From the IMG/VR virus record IMGVR_UViG_3300048587_000743, positions 1 through 32,302 of that record: 32,302 nt of DNA. One strand, written 5' to 3'. The notes beneath the pieces are model-generated. The model had not been told where the DNA came from and searched no databases. It worked only from the letters and a program-made list of their open reading frames with translations. Shown here piece after piece: positions 9,301-16,799 of the stretch. Each line of letters opens with the position of its first letter. Position 1 is the stretch's first letter. The position numbers were made by a program, and so were the translations under genes. The stretch is from a virus.

Positions 9301-9995
9301 ACCTCAGCCGCCCCTGCGGTATCCCTGGCTGTGACTTCATAAATGTGCATGGCATCAGCCAGCTCCCGGGCCTTGGCCCGCTGCTGCTCAAGCTCCCGGG
9401 TAAGCCGGGCAATCTCCGGTGCTGACGCTCCGGCTGCCGTGAGTGCAGAAAGATTGGCCTCCCTCGTGGAAACGCCCGAGAGAAGAGTGGCAAGATATTG
9501 CCGCTTTCCATCGAGGGTTCCCTGCGCACCAAGAGCCACTCGGGCTGCACTTTTCTTCGCATTCTCCAGATCCTTCAGTTCCGCACGCTGCCGCTGAAGG
9601 AGCGCAATCTGCTCCTGGCTTGGCTTTCTCAGGGCTTCAATGGCCGCGCGTTCCCGCTCCAGCTCCTGCCTGCTTGCCGCGTGAGCCGCCGTGGCCTCCA
9701 GAACTGAAGCCCTGGCTTTGTCAATCGTCTGATCGAGCGCGGCATGCGCCGAACGCTGACGGGCGAGTTCCTCTTTCACCTTTTCAAGCTCGGCCTTCTG
9801 AATGCCAAGCGTCTGACCAAGCTGCACGGCATCCTCACGGATCCTTTGAAGCCCTGAAAACTCCCGCGAAGTGCGCGAAAGGGCTTTGATGGATCCCCGA
9901 AGATCAGCCATCCTCTGATCGGCCGTCTTAAATGAACTTTTGAACGATCCGTCTAATGCTGCCCGGATCAGAACACTCACCTGGCGTTTCGACAT
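6330..9995 (-). CDS. T: Tail tape measure protein (gpT)
   Basis: At 1221 residues this is the largest gene in the window. Residues 1 to about 400 are almost entirely charged heptad-like helix, a long coiled coil. A TP901-type tape-measure core follows at about 410-640, with EAVAFEKAMIRVKAMTG and LAESSMTSLARTAEITSEVL. A glycine-, alanine- and tryptophan-rich hydrophobic part lies at about 930-1060, and the C-terminus is short and globular. The protein runs inside the tail tube, sets its length and takes part in DNA passage. At about 0.15 nm per residue it would predict a tail near 180 nm (inference). It starts inside the E' reading frame, overlapping it by 68 bp. Confidence 0.95.
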   Translation of the reverse strand: MSKRQVSVLIRAALDGSFKSSFKTADQRMADLRGSIKALSRTSREFSGLQRIREDAVQLGQTLGIQKAELEKVKEELARQRSAHAALDQTIDKARASVLEATAAHAASRQELERERAAIEALRKPSQEQIALLQRQRAELKDLENAKKSAARVALGAQGTLDGKRQYLATLLSGVSTREANLSALTAAGASAPEIARLTRELEQQRAKARELADAMHIYEVTARDTAGAAEVAAQRFDRMNRMLIDQKVAMSAASEAQNRHLNELEEKIRASSEALDAAKKSEKEATEAKKAHTKEALENKKSLELLERKETELASSIASTENRIESATEASERHTKSLEKQGHEVNDLTEAQRLHAIQLAKTQALEKRQEEINRLQARAHDLRSQAMSHFYFTLGSGFIFTAPIREAVAFEKAMIRVKAMTGANAEEFSRLKKQARDLGASTIFTAKEAAEAQNELATAGYRTSDIIAVMPSMLALAESSMTSLARTAEITSEVLQGFNLDVSQMARVGDSLTAAYLGSASSLESLGEMLKYVAASSVDVGSSLEQTLAASSVLHNSGVKGSMAGTTMRAIFLRMAKPPKELRKILEEMHISMKDKDGNLRDWMEILGEMNVRLKGVGSAKRAAVSKALGGEEHAPGASILLRSQADGSLRLMQRTFELAPAYNAMSKSLLKMSDKDLRATAEGIGIKVNRAMSGGGILAAISGSLKGLKGSALDAQMETIFSRLNLGPKIEDMKAEEFSGKGKAVDAALKRLNISRIKALGGTKTADELTQEIRTQIQMLPMEEQLKYIEIFFSRTRTGVADLMKEFARSGKNFDQLLKALEESQTMEKTRKELSTSTAAQLDEVRSAMNDIMISFGEAFIPILRDMIVWLKPILNGFGEWIKANKELAKNIMLGVGSIFAFNGAMALLKFSFSGLIDLVRAGKTVGKWFGPGTAGASGMRWLRTGAGIGMNYLTEGLGLLWSKSGVKKGWGKGKSLGRWSGRLLKGGTLRGWSGLLKTGPLLSGAVRAVGAAMMGLGPVGWGIAAAAIAIAAGGYLIWKNWGTIGPKLQKMWIGIRETALKAWTSIANGIGAAWDWVKEKISGSGWLEGVWEKFTGFFKHAYEAIKPYIKVMFPWIDSTVDAVTAFPQWISDAWDAGKKDLSGVFSMPDTVKVPAALERVGGGSGSYTQRNVITVNATIHVDPGASAPREVASKIKSEIQAAFRSAPSFSFLDPVELS

Positions 9996-10173
9996 TTATA
10001 AGGCTCTCCCGGCCGTCATCCTTTTTCTCATCTTTCGTTTCATCCAACGCTTCCAGCCATTCCCTGAACTCGGTCAGGGTCATGGCCATGGTTTCAGAGG
10101 CGCTCAGACCATAGCGTTCACGCAGCAGGGCCACGGCCCTCAGCATCAGGCGGAGTGCCTCCTCGGGCTCGAC
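9928..10173 (-). CDS. E': E' extension of the tail assembly chaperone, reached by -1 frameshift
   Basis: From the slippery site at 10173-10179 the -1 frame is open for 81 codons to 9928. It reads straight through the E stop, starting VEPEEALRLMLRAVALLRER and containing the helix MTLTEFREWLEAL. That last pattern is typical of GpE/E' proteins before tape measure genes. The fused product would have 128 residues of E plus 81, or 209 in all. An ATG at 10146 in the same frame, overlapping the E stop as TGATG, could also start a separate 72-residue protein. Such chaperones coat the tape measure while the tube assembles and are absent from the finished tail. Confidence 0.8.
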   Translation of the reverse strand, partial: VEPEEALRLMLRAVALLRERYGLSASETMAMTLTEFREWLEALDETKDEKKDDGRESLINVETPGECSDPGSIRRIVQKFI

Positions 10174-10556
10174 TTTTTTCCGGCCTCCACCCCAGCTTTT
10201 TCCGGCATGACATTCGTATTTTGGAGTTTTCTGATCACCCTGACGAGAGCGTCCTTATCGGAAATCGTGAGTTCATCGATCGCATCCGGCGGAAAGTCTT
10301 CGCAGTAGGCTTCAATCAGCAATCTTTCGCATAGGCGCTCCACCTCCTTAAAGCGAACCAGCGCCTCGCCTGGAAGTCCCAGGAAGTCATCCTCTGCAAA
10401 GTCTTCCGAGCTGAATTTTTCCTTTTTGAAGTCGGCCAGAACTTTTCCGATCCGTATCCCTACGATCTCGTGCCTCACTTTCGCCTCATCGGGAAGCATC
10501 AGGTAAGTGTAGGTCGATCCATTGAACTCGACGGGATGCCTAAGGGTATATTTCAC
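10146..10556 (-). CDS. E: Tail assembly chaperone E (gpE-like)
   Basis: This 136-residue protein starts at GTG 10556, with AAAGGA 6 nt upstream; upstream in-frame ATGs lie inside the tube gene and lack family sequence. It begins VKYTLRHPVEFNG, as usual for P2-like tail assembly chaperones, and has acidic helices through residue 110. The position between tube (FII) and tape measure (T) is diagnostic. Near its end the frame passes GGA AAA AAG, which makes a slippery heptamer feeding the E' frame. Confidence 0.85.
   Translation of the reverse strand: MKYTLRHPVEFNGSTYTYLMLPDEAKVRHEIVGIRIGKVLADFKKEKFSSEDFAEDDFLGLPGEALVRFKEVERLCERLLIEAYCEDFPPDAIDELTISDKDALVRVIRKLQNTNVMPEKAGVEAGKKSSPRRHSA
10173..10179 (-). 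promoter_or_regulatory. Programmed -1 frameshift site A AAA AAG
   Basis: Codons 126-128 of E are GGA AAA AAG, so the heptamer A AAA AAG is in the correct phase. This is the same heptamer used in E. coli dnaX. A GGAGG lies just upstream. Downstream, GGAG-GCA-CTCC can form about 10 nt away and AGGGCC-GT-GGCCCT about 32 nt away. The -1 frame is open through the E stop. A frameshift at this gene pair is well established for long-tailed phages. Confidence 0.8.
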
Positions 10557-10566
10557 GCGTTTTCCT

Positions 10567-11088
10567 TTATACGAGCTTGAGATTTTTGCGAAGGGATGCG
10601 AAGTGATCGAAGACACCGTGAACCAGAACACCGCCTTTGGCATCCACCTCAAAAGCCGGAATCCCATCCCGGATGACAAGGAGCGACATCAGATCCATTT
10701 GCAGCGTCTGCTGGCCGGCCTTGATGTCGGCTACCTTGGCCGTTCCGTTCTCGATCTTGCTGATCGATCCGCGCATCGTGTAGATGATCTGCGAAGTCTT
10801 TCCTTCGGCACTCTGAAGATGCCCATAGAGAATCGCCGTTACAAAACCGGCCAGCGGCGAACCTGCCGCCGCAAAGTTTCGGATCTCCTGCTCGCTCATC
10901 TTGAAGGTGGCGCTCATGCCCTGAAGGGCCACGGGCTGCTTGATAGGCATGGACATGCCCGCGTTGAAAATTTCCTCGGTCTTGTACTCGATTGTCGGCA
11001 AAATCACTTCCTCGACCTTGCCGGAATGATCGCCATCAGCAAGGAAGAGGTTGAAGTTCACGATACTGTAGGGAAGCTGAGCTGCCAT
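10567..11088 (-). CDS. FII: Tail tube protein FII
   Basis: This 173-residue protein starts at ATG 11088 behind AAAGGA. Features of the P2 FII tube family are the early PYSIVNFNLFLADGDHSG, the central MSMPIKQPVALQGMSATFKM, and YTMRGSISKIENGTAKV near the middle-end. The protein stacks in rings to form the inner tail tube inside the sheath. Upstream in-frame starts run into the end of the collagen-like gene and are rejected. In P2 it directly follows the sheath gene; here a collagen-like gene separates the two. Confidence 0.9.
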   Translation of the reverse strand: MAAQLPYSIVNFNLFLADGDHSGKVEEVILPTIEYKTEEIFNAGMSMPIKQPVALQGMSATFKMSEQEIRNFAAAGSPLAGFVTAILYGHLQSAEGKTSQIIYTMRGSISKIENGTAKVADIKAGQQTLQMDLMSLLVIRDGIPAFEVDAKGGVLVHGVFDHFASLRKNLKLV

Positions 11089-11098
11089 GGTTTTTCCT

Positions 11099-12400
11099 TT
11101 ATTTTGTGCAGCAGATTGCTGTGGCAATGACCTGCGAGCTGGCGGTGTTGCCTGATGCATCACACTGATAAAAAGGGGTGACGTTGGCGTTGCCTGCGAA
11201 CGGCGTGAATCCTTGAAGCGTGCCGTTGACTTTTTCGCATCCTCCGCCAGTAACCATCTCAGTTGCGGCGCAACGCGCGACTGCGCGGATTTCACCGAGC
11301 CCCGTGGTCTTTCCCGTGGCTATGCGGCAGCTGCCAACCGTTCCTGGGACTCCAGGATCGCCTTTTGCACCCTTCAGTCTTCCAAGATCAAAAAGATCTT
11401 CTGGACCACTGCCATCGTCACAGATGATGTAGGTGGAAGTCGAACCTTCCCAAAGCCTGCAGCTTTTGCCATCTGCACCTTTGGGGCCTTGAGCGCCGGT
11501 GAGGCCAGCGTCGCCTGTCAAACCTCTTGGTCCTGTCGCACCCGTGTCGCCTTTTGGGCCTTTCAGAGATGAGATTTCTATCCAGGTTCCACCGGCACAG
11601 TTGATGCGCTTTGATCTATCGTCATACCAGCAGCCTTCCCCTTGAGGACCTTGGGGACCTGTATCACCTTTAAAACCTTGCGGACCCATCGGCCCGGAAT
11701 CACCTTTATCGCCCTGAGGGCCTTGAGGTCCGGCCGCGCCTGTTTCACCTTTCACACCTTGCAGGCCCTGAAGGCCTTGAGGACCAGTGGGCCCCTGAGC
11801 ACCGGTATCGCCTTTAAGACCCTGAGTCCCCGCCGGTCCGGTATCACCCTTCGCGCCCTGAGGCCCCGCTGCACCCGTATCACCTTTGAGGCCCTGAGGA
11901 CCTTGAGGCCCCGTGGCCCCAGCATCACCTTTCAAACCCTGTGGACCCTGAGGGCCGACGGCACCCACATCACCTTTGAAACCTTGTGGACCCTGAGGGC
12001 CGACGGCACCCACATCACCTTTGGGACCTTGAGGACCTGCCGGGCCAACCAGGCCCGCAGGCGAACCGACCCATTTCCCGGCCCCATCAATAACTGCACT
12101 CTTGCCAACATGGAGGCTTCGCACGTTGACATCCACCGGCATATTCACGTTGCCCGTCGCCCCCGATACGATAACCGATGCAGGACAATCCACCCTGTTG
12201 TTGCAATCTCCAAAAGGGGCGTTCTTATGAACACGAAGGGTCAAGTCTGCCCCCCTGCTGTTGTTTCCGAGGTTGTCGATGAGATAGGTGTTCTCGAAAA
12301 CTGGCGTTGGGTTGTCAGAGAATTGCGGCGCGTCGGCCGCCACGGCACCAACCGTCAGGAATAGAAGAAAAGTCGGTAACAGAAGTTTAAGCGAATGCAT
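11099..12400 (-). CDS. Secreted collagen-like protein inserted between sheath and tube genes
   Basis: The protein has 433 residues. Residues 1-22 form a clear signal peptide: a short basic start, a leucine-rich core, then AVAADA. An N-terminal domain follows to about residue 115. Gly-X-Y triplets run from about 117 to 256, with shorter blocks at 281-311 and 344-356, built of [13 protein letters not shown] and similar units. Between blocks lie cysteine-containing segments (GCWYDD, SCRLWEG) and the last 75 residues hold seven cysteines. Collagen repeats are common in phage fibres, but a Sec signal is not, so it may be a surface protein made by the infected host. Its ATG overlaps the sheath stop as TGATG, with AAGGAT upstream, so it is co-translated with the tail genes. 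Confidence 0.85.
   Translation of the reverse strand: MHSLKLLLPTFLLFLTVGAVAADAPQFSDNPTPVFENTYLIDNLGNNSRGADLTLRVHKNAPFGDCNNRVDCPASVIVSGATGNVNMPVDVNVRSLHVGKSAVIDGAGKWVGSPAGLVGPAGPQGPKGDVGAVGPQGPQGFKGDVGAVGPQGPQGLKGDAGATGPQGPQGLKGDTGAAGPQGAKGDTGPAGTQGLKGDTGAQGPTGPQGLQGLQGVKGETGAAGPQGPQGDKGDSGPMGPQGFKGDTGPQGPQGEGCWYDDRSKRINCAGGTWIEISSLKGPKGDTGATGPRGLTGDAGLTGAQGPKGADGKSCRLWEGSTSTYIICDDGSGPEDLFDLGRLKGAKGDPGVPGTVGSCRIATGKTTGLGEIRAVARCAATEMVTGGGCEKVNGTLQGFTPFAGNANVTPFYQCDASGNTASSQVIATAICCTK
11941..12027. repeat. 45-bp tandem repeat within the collagen region
   Basis: Two adjacent copies with a 45-bp period begin GTGGACCCTGAGGGCC and differ only near the end of the second. They encode 15 residues (five Gly-X-Y triplets) each on the minus strand, suggesting that the collagen domain grew by slippage or recombination. 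Confidence 0.8.
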
Positions 12401-13146
12401 CAGGCGAGATCCTTATAGTAAGCGGTCGTGTTAAAGCCTTCAAAATAAAGCGTTTCAGCCACCGCAACGGGTGTGAAATCGTATTTCCAATAGTATTTTC
12501 CGCTGGCGATGGAATCAGGTGTATTACGATCCGGATCCCGCTCACACTTGCCGCCAATGATCGCCTCATCGACCAGCTTGAGATCCCGGAGGTAATCGTT
12601 CACCTTCTGCTCAACCGCATCGACCAACCTGATGGTAAGCCCCTTGGCCAGAGCCCAGCTGTTGGATGTGATTAGGGCTTCCTCAATCGAATCGGAGATC
12701 CGAACTTTTTGAATCTGATTCGTTTTGAGGTCATCAGGATTGCCGCTGCCACGCACGCCCCAAACCCGAAAACCGTTGTCGCGCACAATCGTCGCCACCT
12801 GCATGGCGTTGTATTGTTGGGCCGTGGTCTCGGGATCATCGACTTCAAAGGAGATGGGAACGCTTGTTCCGAGGATACCTTCAATGAGCTGATTCGAGGG
12901 CGACTCTCCGACCTTTATGCGGGCGAAAACTCCTGCGATGTAGGAGCTTGCCGGAACTTCGACGACATTTTCACCATCGACAATCTTCACGGTCGGCGAG
13001 ACGATATACAGACGAGCATTGCCATTGAGGTCCTGGAAAATTTTAAGCTCTGCCGCATCATTTGGGCCATCAATGACGGCAATGGCTTTGAGACGTTTAG
13101 CTACGGATGAGAGCTTCTGGGCAATAGGATTTGCAATTTTGGCCAT
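12400..13146 (-). CDS. Tail sheath protein FI, C-terminal half (separate gene)
   Basis: This 248-residue protein starts at ATG 13146, with AGAGGT 6 nt upstream and 4 bp after the stop of the N-terminal half. It aligns by eye with the second part of P2-like sheaths: helix [20 protein letters not shown], then [17 protein letters not shown], the highly conserved [20 protein letters not shown], then [29 protein letters not shown] and the end [17 protein letters not shown]. These belong to the domain that packs on the tube. It lacks the whole N-terminal third, which the preceding gene encodes. Nothing looks degraded, so it seems functional as a second subunit. Confidence 0.85.
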   Translation of the reverse strand: MAKIANPIAQKLSSVAKRLKAIAVIDGPNDAAELKIFQDLNGNARLYIVSPTVKIVDGENVVEVPASSYIAGVFARIKVGESPSNQLIEGILGTSVPISFEVDDPETTAQQYNAMQVATIVRDNGFRVWGVRGSGNPDDLKTNQIQKVRISDSIEEALITSNSWALAKGLTIRLVDAVEQKVNDYLRDLKLVDEAIIGGKCERDPDRNTPDSIASGKYYWKYDFTPVAVAETLYFEGFNTTAYYKDLA

Positions 13147-13150
13147 GACA

Positions 13151-13702
13151 TTACCTCTTTCTGTTCGTGGCAGTGGATTCCCGCTGCGGAGCAATAATGC
13201 GATTTACCGGATCAGAAGCGGGATCCGCTGGATCAGACTCCGGGGCTGGATCTGGCGTCGGATCTGGATTGGGGGCTGGAGTTGGAGCCCGAGGCGACTC
13301 GGAGTCATCCAGGTTTTTGTTGCCAAATCCTGGGGCAATCAGAATCTTGGGTTTAAAACCTGTGATGCTCTTGGCATTCAAAAAGGCCTCAATCGCCTTG
13401 ATAATATCAGCCTGCGAGTCCGACTCAGAACGCACGAGAACGACCCGCGCTGTCGTCTGCTCCTGAACACCAATTACCGACTCATAAAGAGTTCCCTTTC
13501 CCCCTGCGGCCCCTTCCGGATAAATGGCCGCGAGTGCAGCCTTTTTTCCCAGAAAAGCTGCGGGTTCGTTGACCTTGAGGACATTGCTCCCAGGTGCCGT
13601 CCCGACTATCCCGACAATGTTGACAGCCGGGGAGCGGAACGTCTCGACAGCGCCCGTATTTTGATTGACCACGATTCCATGTACGTAACCTGCATCAGAC
13701 AT
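13151..13702 (-). CDS. Tail sheath protein FI, N-terminal half with Pro/Asp-rich tail
   Basis: This 183-residue protein starts at ATG 13702 (TGAGGTC 5 nt upstream; 8-bp overlap with gene I). Residues 1-130 match the N-terminal part of a P2-like sheath: GYVHGIVVNQNTGAVET, the strand NIVGIVGTAPG, then ITGFKPKILIAPGFG. In intact sheaths that last strand leads directly into the helix found at the start of the next gene. Here residues 136-166 are instead low-complexity (TPAPNPDPTPDPAPESDPAD), followed by a short basic tail and TAA. The encoding DNA has repeated GATCCAG-like units, hinting at slippage. The C-terminal half is in the +1 frame and has its own ribosome site. Confidence 0.85.
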   Translation of the reverse strand: MSDAGYVHGIVVNQNTGAVETFRSPAVNIVGIVGTAPGSNVLKVNEPAAFLGKKAALAAIYPEGAAGGKGTLYESVIGVQEQTTARVVLVRSESDSQADIIKAIEAFLNAKSITGFKPKILIAPGFGNKNLDDSESPRAPTPAPNPDPTPDPAPESDPADPASDPVNRIIAPQRESTATNRKR

Positions 13703-14099
13703 AATTGACCTCAAATTCTCCGTTGAATATGCGAATAAGCTTTCCTCTCATTGGTACTGAAACATCCAGCGCAGCGCGGATTGCGCTCACTTCCTTTTCA
13801 CTCGGCACCCGACCTGGATCCACCTCGTATTCCTTCGGATTCAGGCGATAAAATTTTGCATCTGGAAAACCAACCCACCGAAGGGCGGTACGGATGGCAA
13901 AGAGCGTTCCGTGAAGACGCGCGAATTCTCGCACTTCGTCACGAACAACGCTGAGATCGAGGGCATGCGGGAGCAGCGGCTCCAGCCCGTATTCCCAGAG
14001 GATCATCTCTCTTGTGACGGGATCAGTTTGAATTCTGATATTTTCGATAGCGCTGCCATCAAACCTCGGATGCAGCTTTCTCAAAATTTTTTCAATCAT
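13695..14099 (-). CDS. I: Baseplate/tail protein I (P2 gpI family)
   Basis: This 134-residue protein lies directly after J, as in P2. Typical features are the early LRKLHPRFDGSAI with NIRIQTDP, then LLPHALDLSVVRDEVREFA, and LHGTLFAIRTALRWVGF, a signature of the family. P2 gpI is 176 residues, so this one is shorter at its C-terminus. It forms part of the baseplate wedge. Its start overlaps the J stop and its end overlaps the sheath start by 8 bp. Confidence 0.85.
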   Translation of the reverse strand: MIEKILRKLHPRFDGSAIENIRIQTDPVTREMILWEYGLEPLLPHALDLSVVRDEVREFARLHGTLFAIRTALRWVGFPDAKFYRLNPKEYEVDPGRVPSEKEVSAIRAALDVSVPMRGKLIRIFNGEFEVNYV

Positions 14100-14950
14100 G
14101 CCGCCACCTCCATCGTGAGATTGAGAGTGCCGATCACGGGATAGCGCTCGGGCTGGACGGGTATATTGCTCACTGGCGATCTTAAAACGACCGACCTTAC
14201 GCCTGTCTGATGCAGCTCCTTTGAAATCCAGCTGACGGCCGGAGCCCAGCCAAGCCGCTTTTCCGCTTCAAATCGTGCGCGGAATTGGTTTTCGATGATC
14301 GCCCTATAGTCCGCGCCAAAACCAGGCATGAGGGAAATCGTGCCGCTAATGTTGATGGGAACAGTGGTTGCATGCCTGAAGGAAACCACATCCAAAGCAG
14401 GTTTCACCCGCTCGTTTTTGAAGGCTTCGGTGAGATTTCCAAGGACAAGAGCCCTCAGATCCTGGGCGTCACTATTCACAATGATATGGATGAGCAGCTC
14501 GCCATTAACGTTCTGCACATGGCAATCCTGAACAGAGGCCGTCCTGGTTTCGCTGCCGATGCCGATTGTGGCTTCACCATGGAGAAACGTAAGAGCCTTA
14601 TACATGGCGACGGTTCCAGCGGATGACGCTTCATACTTTCGCCCACGCATGCGTTCACGATAGGCTTCAAAACTTTCGCCAGATCGAATCCTGCCATTGA
14701 AAATGAAATCAAGATCTCCCGAAAGCTTGATGAGCTGGGCATAGGCGGCCGCGTTGATCTTTTCTCTGATCATAAGCTCCGTAAGCGATATTTCCGCAAG
14801 GTGATGCCAGCTCGGATCTGCTGCTGTAGGCTCCGGAAAGTCGGCCGCAACTGACTGCCGGCAAAGCGCTGTGAAGCGGGCCATCTTTTCAGCAAAAATC
14901 GCTTTGTATTCAGGGCTGTCGATGACGTTTGGCAAATTCATATCAGACAT
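14096..14950 (-). CDS. J: Baseplate protein J
   Basis: This 284-residue protein is of the gpJ baseplate family. It begins with NLPNVIDSPEYKAIFAEKMA, has the conserved helix LIKLSGDLDFIFNGRIRSGES with Y-R-E-R downstream, then VQDCHVQNVNGELLIHIIV, and a C-terminal FRARFEAEKRLGWAPAVSWI. In P2 and related phages J forms the baseplate wedge together with I and W. It overlaps W upstream and I downstream by a few bases. Confidence 0.9.
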   Translation of the reverse strand: MSDMNLPNVIDSPEYKAIFAEKMARFTALCRQSVAADFPEPTAADPSWHHLAEISLTELMIREKINAAAYAQLIKLSGDLDFIFNGRIRSGESFEAYRERMRGRKYEASSAGTVAMYKALTFLHGEATIGIGSETRTASVQDCHVQNVNGELLIHIIVNSDAQDLRALVLGNLTEAFKNERVKPALDVVSFRHATTVPINISGTISLMPGFGADYRAIIENQFRARFEAEKRLGWAPAVSWISKELHQTGVRSVVLRSPVSNIPVQPERYPVIGTLNLTMEVAA

Positions 14951-15251
14951 CCACGTTTACTGTCTCATCACCCAGGCGCAGGTAAATCCGCATTTTTTCG
15001 CCACTTTCCTGCTCGATCACAGACTGAAGTTTCACTCCCGGTATGGTCTTCTCAACTGAATCCGCCAGTTCACTCGTCAGATCCAGAATCGATCCGGCGT
15101 TTATGGAGCGCCCGAGCTGGCGCCTGTAATCCGTCCCATACCAGCGGGTCATGGGCCTTGATCCCTTTCTCGTCCCAAGGCCCCGCCTTATCCCCTGGCG
15201 GATCCACTCGGGACCTTTGAGGAGCTTTCCCGTTCTTTCGTCCATGCCCAT
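14943..15251 (-). CDS. W: Baseplate wedge protein W (gp25-like)
   Basis: This is a 102-residue protein. Starts at GTG 15254 and ATG 15251 are both possible; ATG 15251 overlaps the previous stop as TGATG and is preferred. The central GSRPMTRWYGTDYRRQLGRS followed by helix ILDLTSELADSVEKTIPGV fits the P2 W / T4 gp25 family, which links baseplate wedges and nucleates the sheath. It sits between V and J as in P2, after one extra small gene. Confidence 0.8.
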   Translation of the reverse strand: MGMDERTGKLLKGPEWIRQGIRRGLGTRKGSRPMTRWYGTDYRRQLGRSINAGSILDLTSELADSVEKTIPGVKLQSVIEQESGEKMRIYLRLGDETVNVDV

Positions 15252-15442
15252 CACTGAATTTTTCCCTCTGCCAGAGGCCCACCATTTGGTGGTGCCACTC
15301 CGATGACAAGCGAATTGGCCGTGATGTGTGCAACCAGCACCTCTGCAACCTTGTCCCAGGCAAGGTCCCCATCACCATCCACGGACCTGGCTGCGGCCTT
15401 CATTTTCGATCCGAGTGCGCTTTCTTTTCCCTTGAGCGGCAT
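15251..15442 (-). CDS. Small protein between V and W, unknown
   Basis: This 63-residue protein starts at ATG 15442, with GGAGGA 7 nt upstream; an ATG seven codons earlier lies inside V. It starts MPLKGKESALGSKMKAAARS and has a helical middle with a polar C-terminus. I do not recognise it. The tight fit (1-bp gap after the V stop, overlap with W) and good ribosome site argue that it is real. P2 has no gene at this place. Confidence 0.65.
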   Translation of the reverse strand: MPLKGKESALGSKMKAAARSVDGDGDLAWDKVAEVLVAHITANSLVIGVAPPNGGPLAEGKIQ

Positions 15443-15443
15443 C

Positions 15444-16037
15444 CTATCCTCCAAATGAATCAATGATCTGAGCCTTGGCCGGTGCTTCGAGCGAGGCCGG
15501 GAGCAAAGGCTGCGGCCCCATCATGGTCGATGTTTTGGAGCCAAAAATAAGCTTCAAAACATCGGAAATCGTTTTGATGAGCCCAACGCGGGCCTTGTTG
15601 AATACCTCGAATTTATCCGTTTCAAACTCCACTGCTGTGGCCTTCACGATGAGCTTGAGGCCGGCAGGTCTTGAGATAAGAAGGCTGTTTGTGGCTCCGT
15701 CATAGGACAACTCCAGGCCATCATCAAAACTAGTCAGATGCTTTCCGCTCTCTCTGGATGGTCTCGGAAAATCCCTGGAGTTAAGGCCACGGAGCACATA
15801 TCCGGCCTTCAGCTCACCTCCAGGCGAAAGCACCAGAACCTGCTCACCTGCCTTTGGCGGCGTCCAGGACCTTGGATCTCCAGCCCACTTTTCAAAAAAG
15901 GAAAGCCATGCCGTTTCAAGAGTTGGCGCCAGCCTTACTCTGACAAGCTCGCGTTCAAGGTCGATCGCTGAAATCGCCCCAGGCCTCAGGATGTTGTCCA
16001 CCCGCCTTATGAGATCCTGCAGAGCAAGGTCATTCAT
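15444..16037 (-). CDS. V: Baseplate spike/assembly protein V
   Basis: This 197-residue protein matches the gpV/gp45 spike family. It starts with helix LALQDLIRRVDNILRPGAIS, then an OB-like part VRVRLAPTLETAWLSFF with SWTPPKAGEQVLVLSPGGEL, then a strand-rich segment, and a C-terminus ending KAQIIDSFGG. The trimer forms the membrane-piercing tip under the tube. The HxH iron site at the apex of the P2 spike is not seen, so the tip chemistry may differ. It overlaps the previous gene by 8 bp. Confidence 0.85.
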   Translation of the reverse strand: MNDLALQDLIRRVDNILRPGAISAIDLERELVRVRLAPTLETAWLSFFEKWAGDPRSWTPPKAGEQVLVLSPGGELKAGYVLRGLNSRDFPRPSRESGKHLTSFDDGLELSYDGATNSLLISRPAGLKLIVKATAVEFETDKFEVFNKARVGLIKTISDVLKLIFGSKTSTMMGPQPLLPASLEAPAKAQIIDSFGG

Positions 16038-16509
16038 TGGGCTGCTCCTCGCCGTTGATCACCGGACGAAGCCCGGGTCTGATTTCAGCCGGCGGTGCCG
16101 AGGCCCGCAGCTTTTGATATTCAATCCAGGCCGTCATGAATAAAAATGCCCGCGGCCGTGAGCCCTCGTGGGTCGATACAAATTCGACTTTCACAAAACG
16201 GACCTTCGTCACCTGATTCTTAAGCTCCTCGTTCAGCTCGATGGCATGCTCGATTCTTTGCCGCAGCTCAATCAGATCCGCTTCTGGGTCACCGCTTACG
16301 ACGTTAAACCCGGCTTCCAGCTGAAAACCCACCCGGCGTGTCTCCTGAGGGCCTTCGTCGCCCACGAGCCGGTCGCAGTCGAAGAAAGTATTGATGCAAG
16401 GGTAGTCATCATCGGTGGCCTGAATGCTGTTGGCTGAAAATAGCTTCCAGCCAGGCACGGCGAGCCTTACGGATTTTTCAATCTCTGAGCGGATCGTGAG
16501 AAGCTTCAA
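16030..16509 (-). CDS. Probable tail terminator/completion protein
   Basis: This 159-residue protein lies between the connector gene and V. It has a mix of helix and strand with RVGFQLEAGFNVVSGDPEAD, a long amphipathic helix (LIELRQRIEHAIELNEEL), and VEFVSTHEGSRPRAFLFMTA. Position and pattern fit proteins that cap the tail tube and join it to the head (lambda gpU, P2 gpR type), but the sequence match is weak. The assignment is mainly by gene order. It overlaps both neighbours by a few bases. Confidence 0.55.
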   Translation of the reverse strand: MKLLTIRSEIEKSVRLAVPGWKLFSANSIQATDDDYPCINTFFDCDRLVGDEGPQETRRVGFQLEAGFNVVSGDPEADLIELRQRIEHAIELNEELKNQVTKVRFVKVEFVSTHEGSRPRAFLFMTAWIEYQKLRASAPPAEIRPGLRPVINGEEQPNE

Positions 16510-16799
16510 TATGTCCTCACCAGCGGCTTTTCCTGAGCCAGGGCGAGGTCCACTTCAGAGGTCCCGTTTCCAGAGAGGAGGATGCCTTTGACCTCATAAA
16601 CCTTGCCGCTTTTGACCCTTGTCACTTCATCCATCTCACTCATCAGCGCAGCATCATCGTCCTCGACGATGAGATGAATCACCCGCGAACGCCCGCCCGG
16701 ACTGATATTTCTCTCTGATTTCACGTCAAACTCCGTGAAGCAGGCGGGAAAACTTCGGCCCTTGTGAGTGAAGGGCTCCGACAGCTCAGGAGGCAACAT
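16506..16799 (-). CDS. Probable head-tail connector (lambda FII-like)
   Basis: This 97-residue protein follows the capsid gene, where lambda-like phages carry the head-completion protein FII. It has several beta strands, including SRVIHLIVEDDDAALM, then GKVYEVKGILLSGNGTSEVD, in line with the small beta-barrel connectors that receive the tail. Lambda FII is 117 residues. I base this on size, strand pattern and place, not on an obvious signature. Its start overlaps the capsid gene by 14 bp. Confidence 0.55.
   Translation of the reverse strand: MLPPELSEPFTHKGRSFPACFTEFDVKSERNISPGGRSRVIHLIVEDDDAALMSEMDEVTRVKSGKVYEVKGILLSGNGTSEVDLALAQEKPLVRTY

Noticed and set aside
11642-12364. 240-codon plus-strand frame opposite the collagen-like gene
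   Set aside because: Its repeats mirror the Gly-X-Y codons of the real gene; it is a by-product of repetitive DNA.
12400-13702. Split sheath as a simple pseudogene
   Set aside because: Both halves keep family signatures, each has a good ribosome site, and the break falls exactly in a loop.
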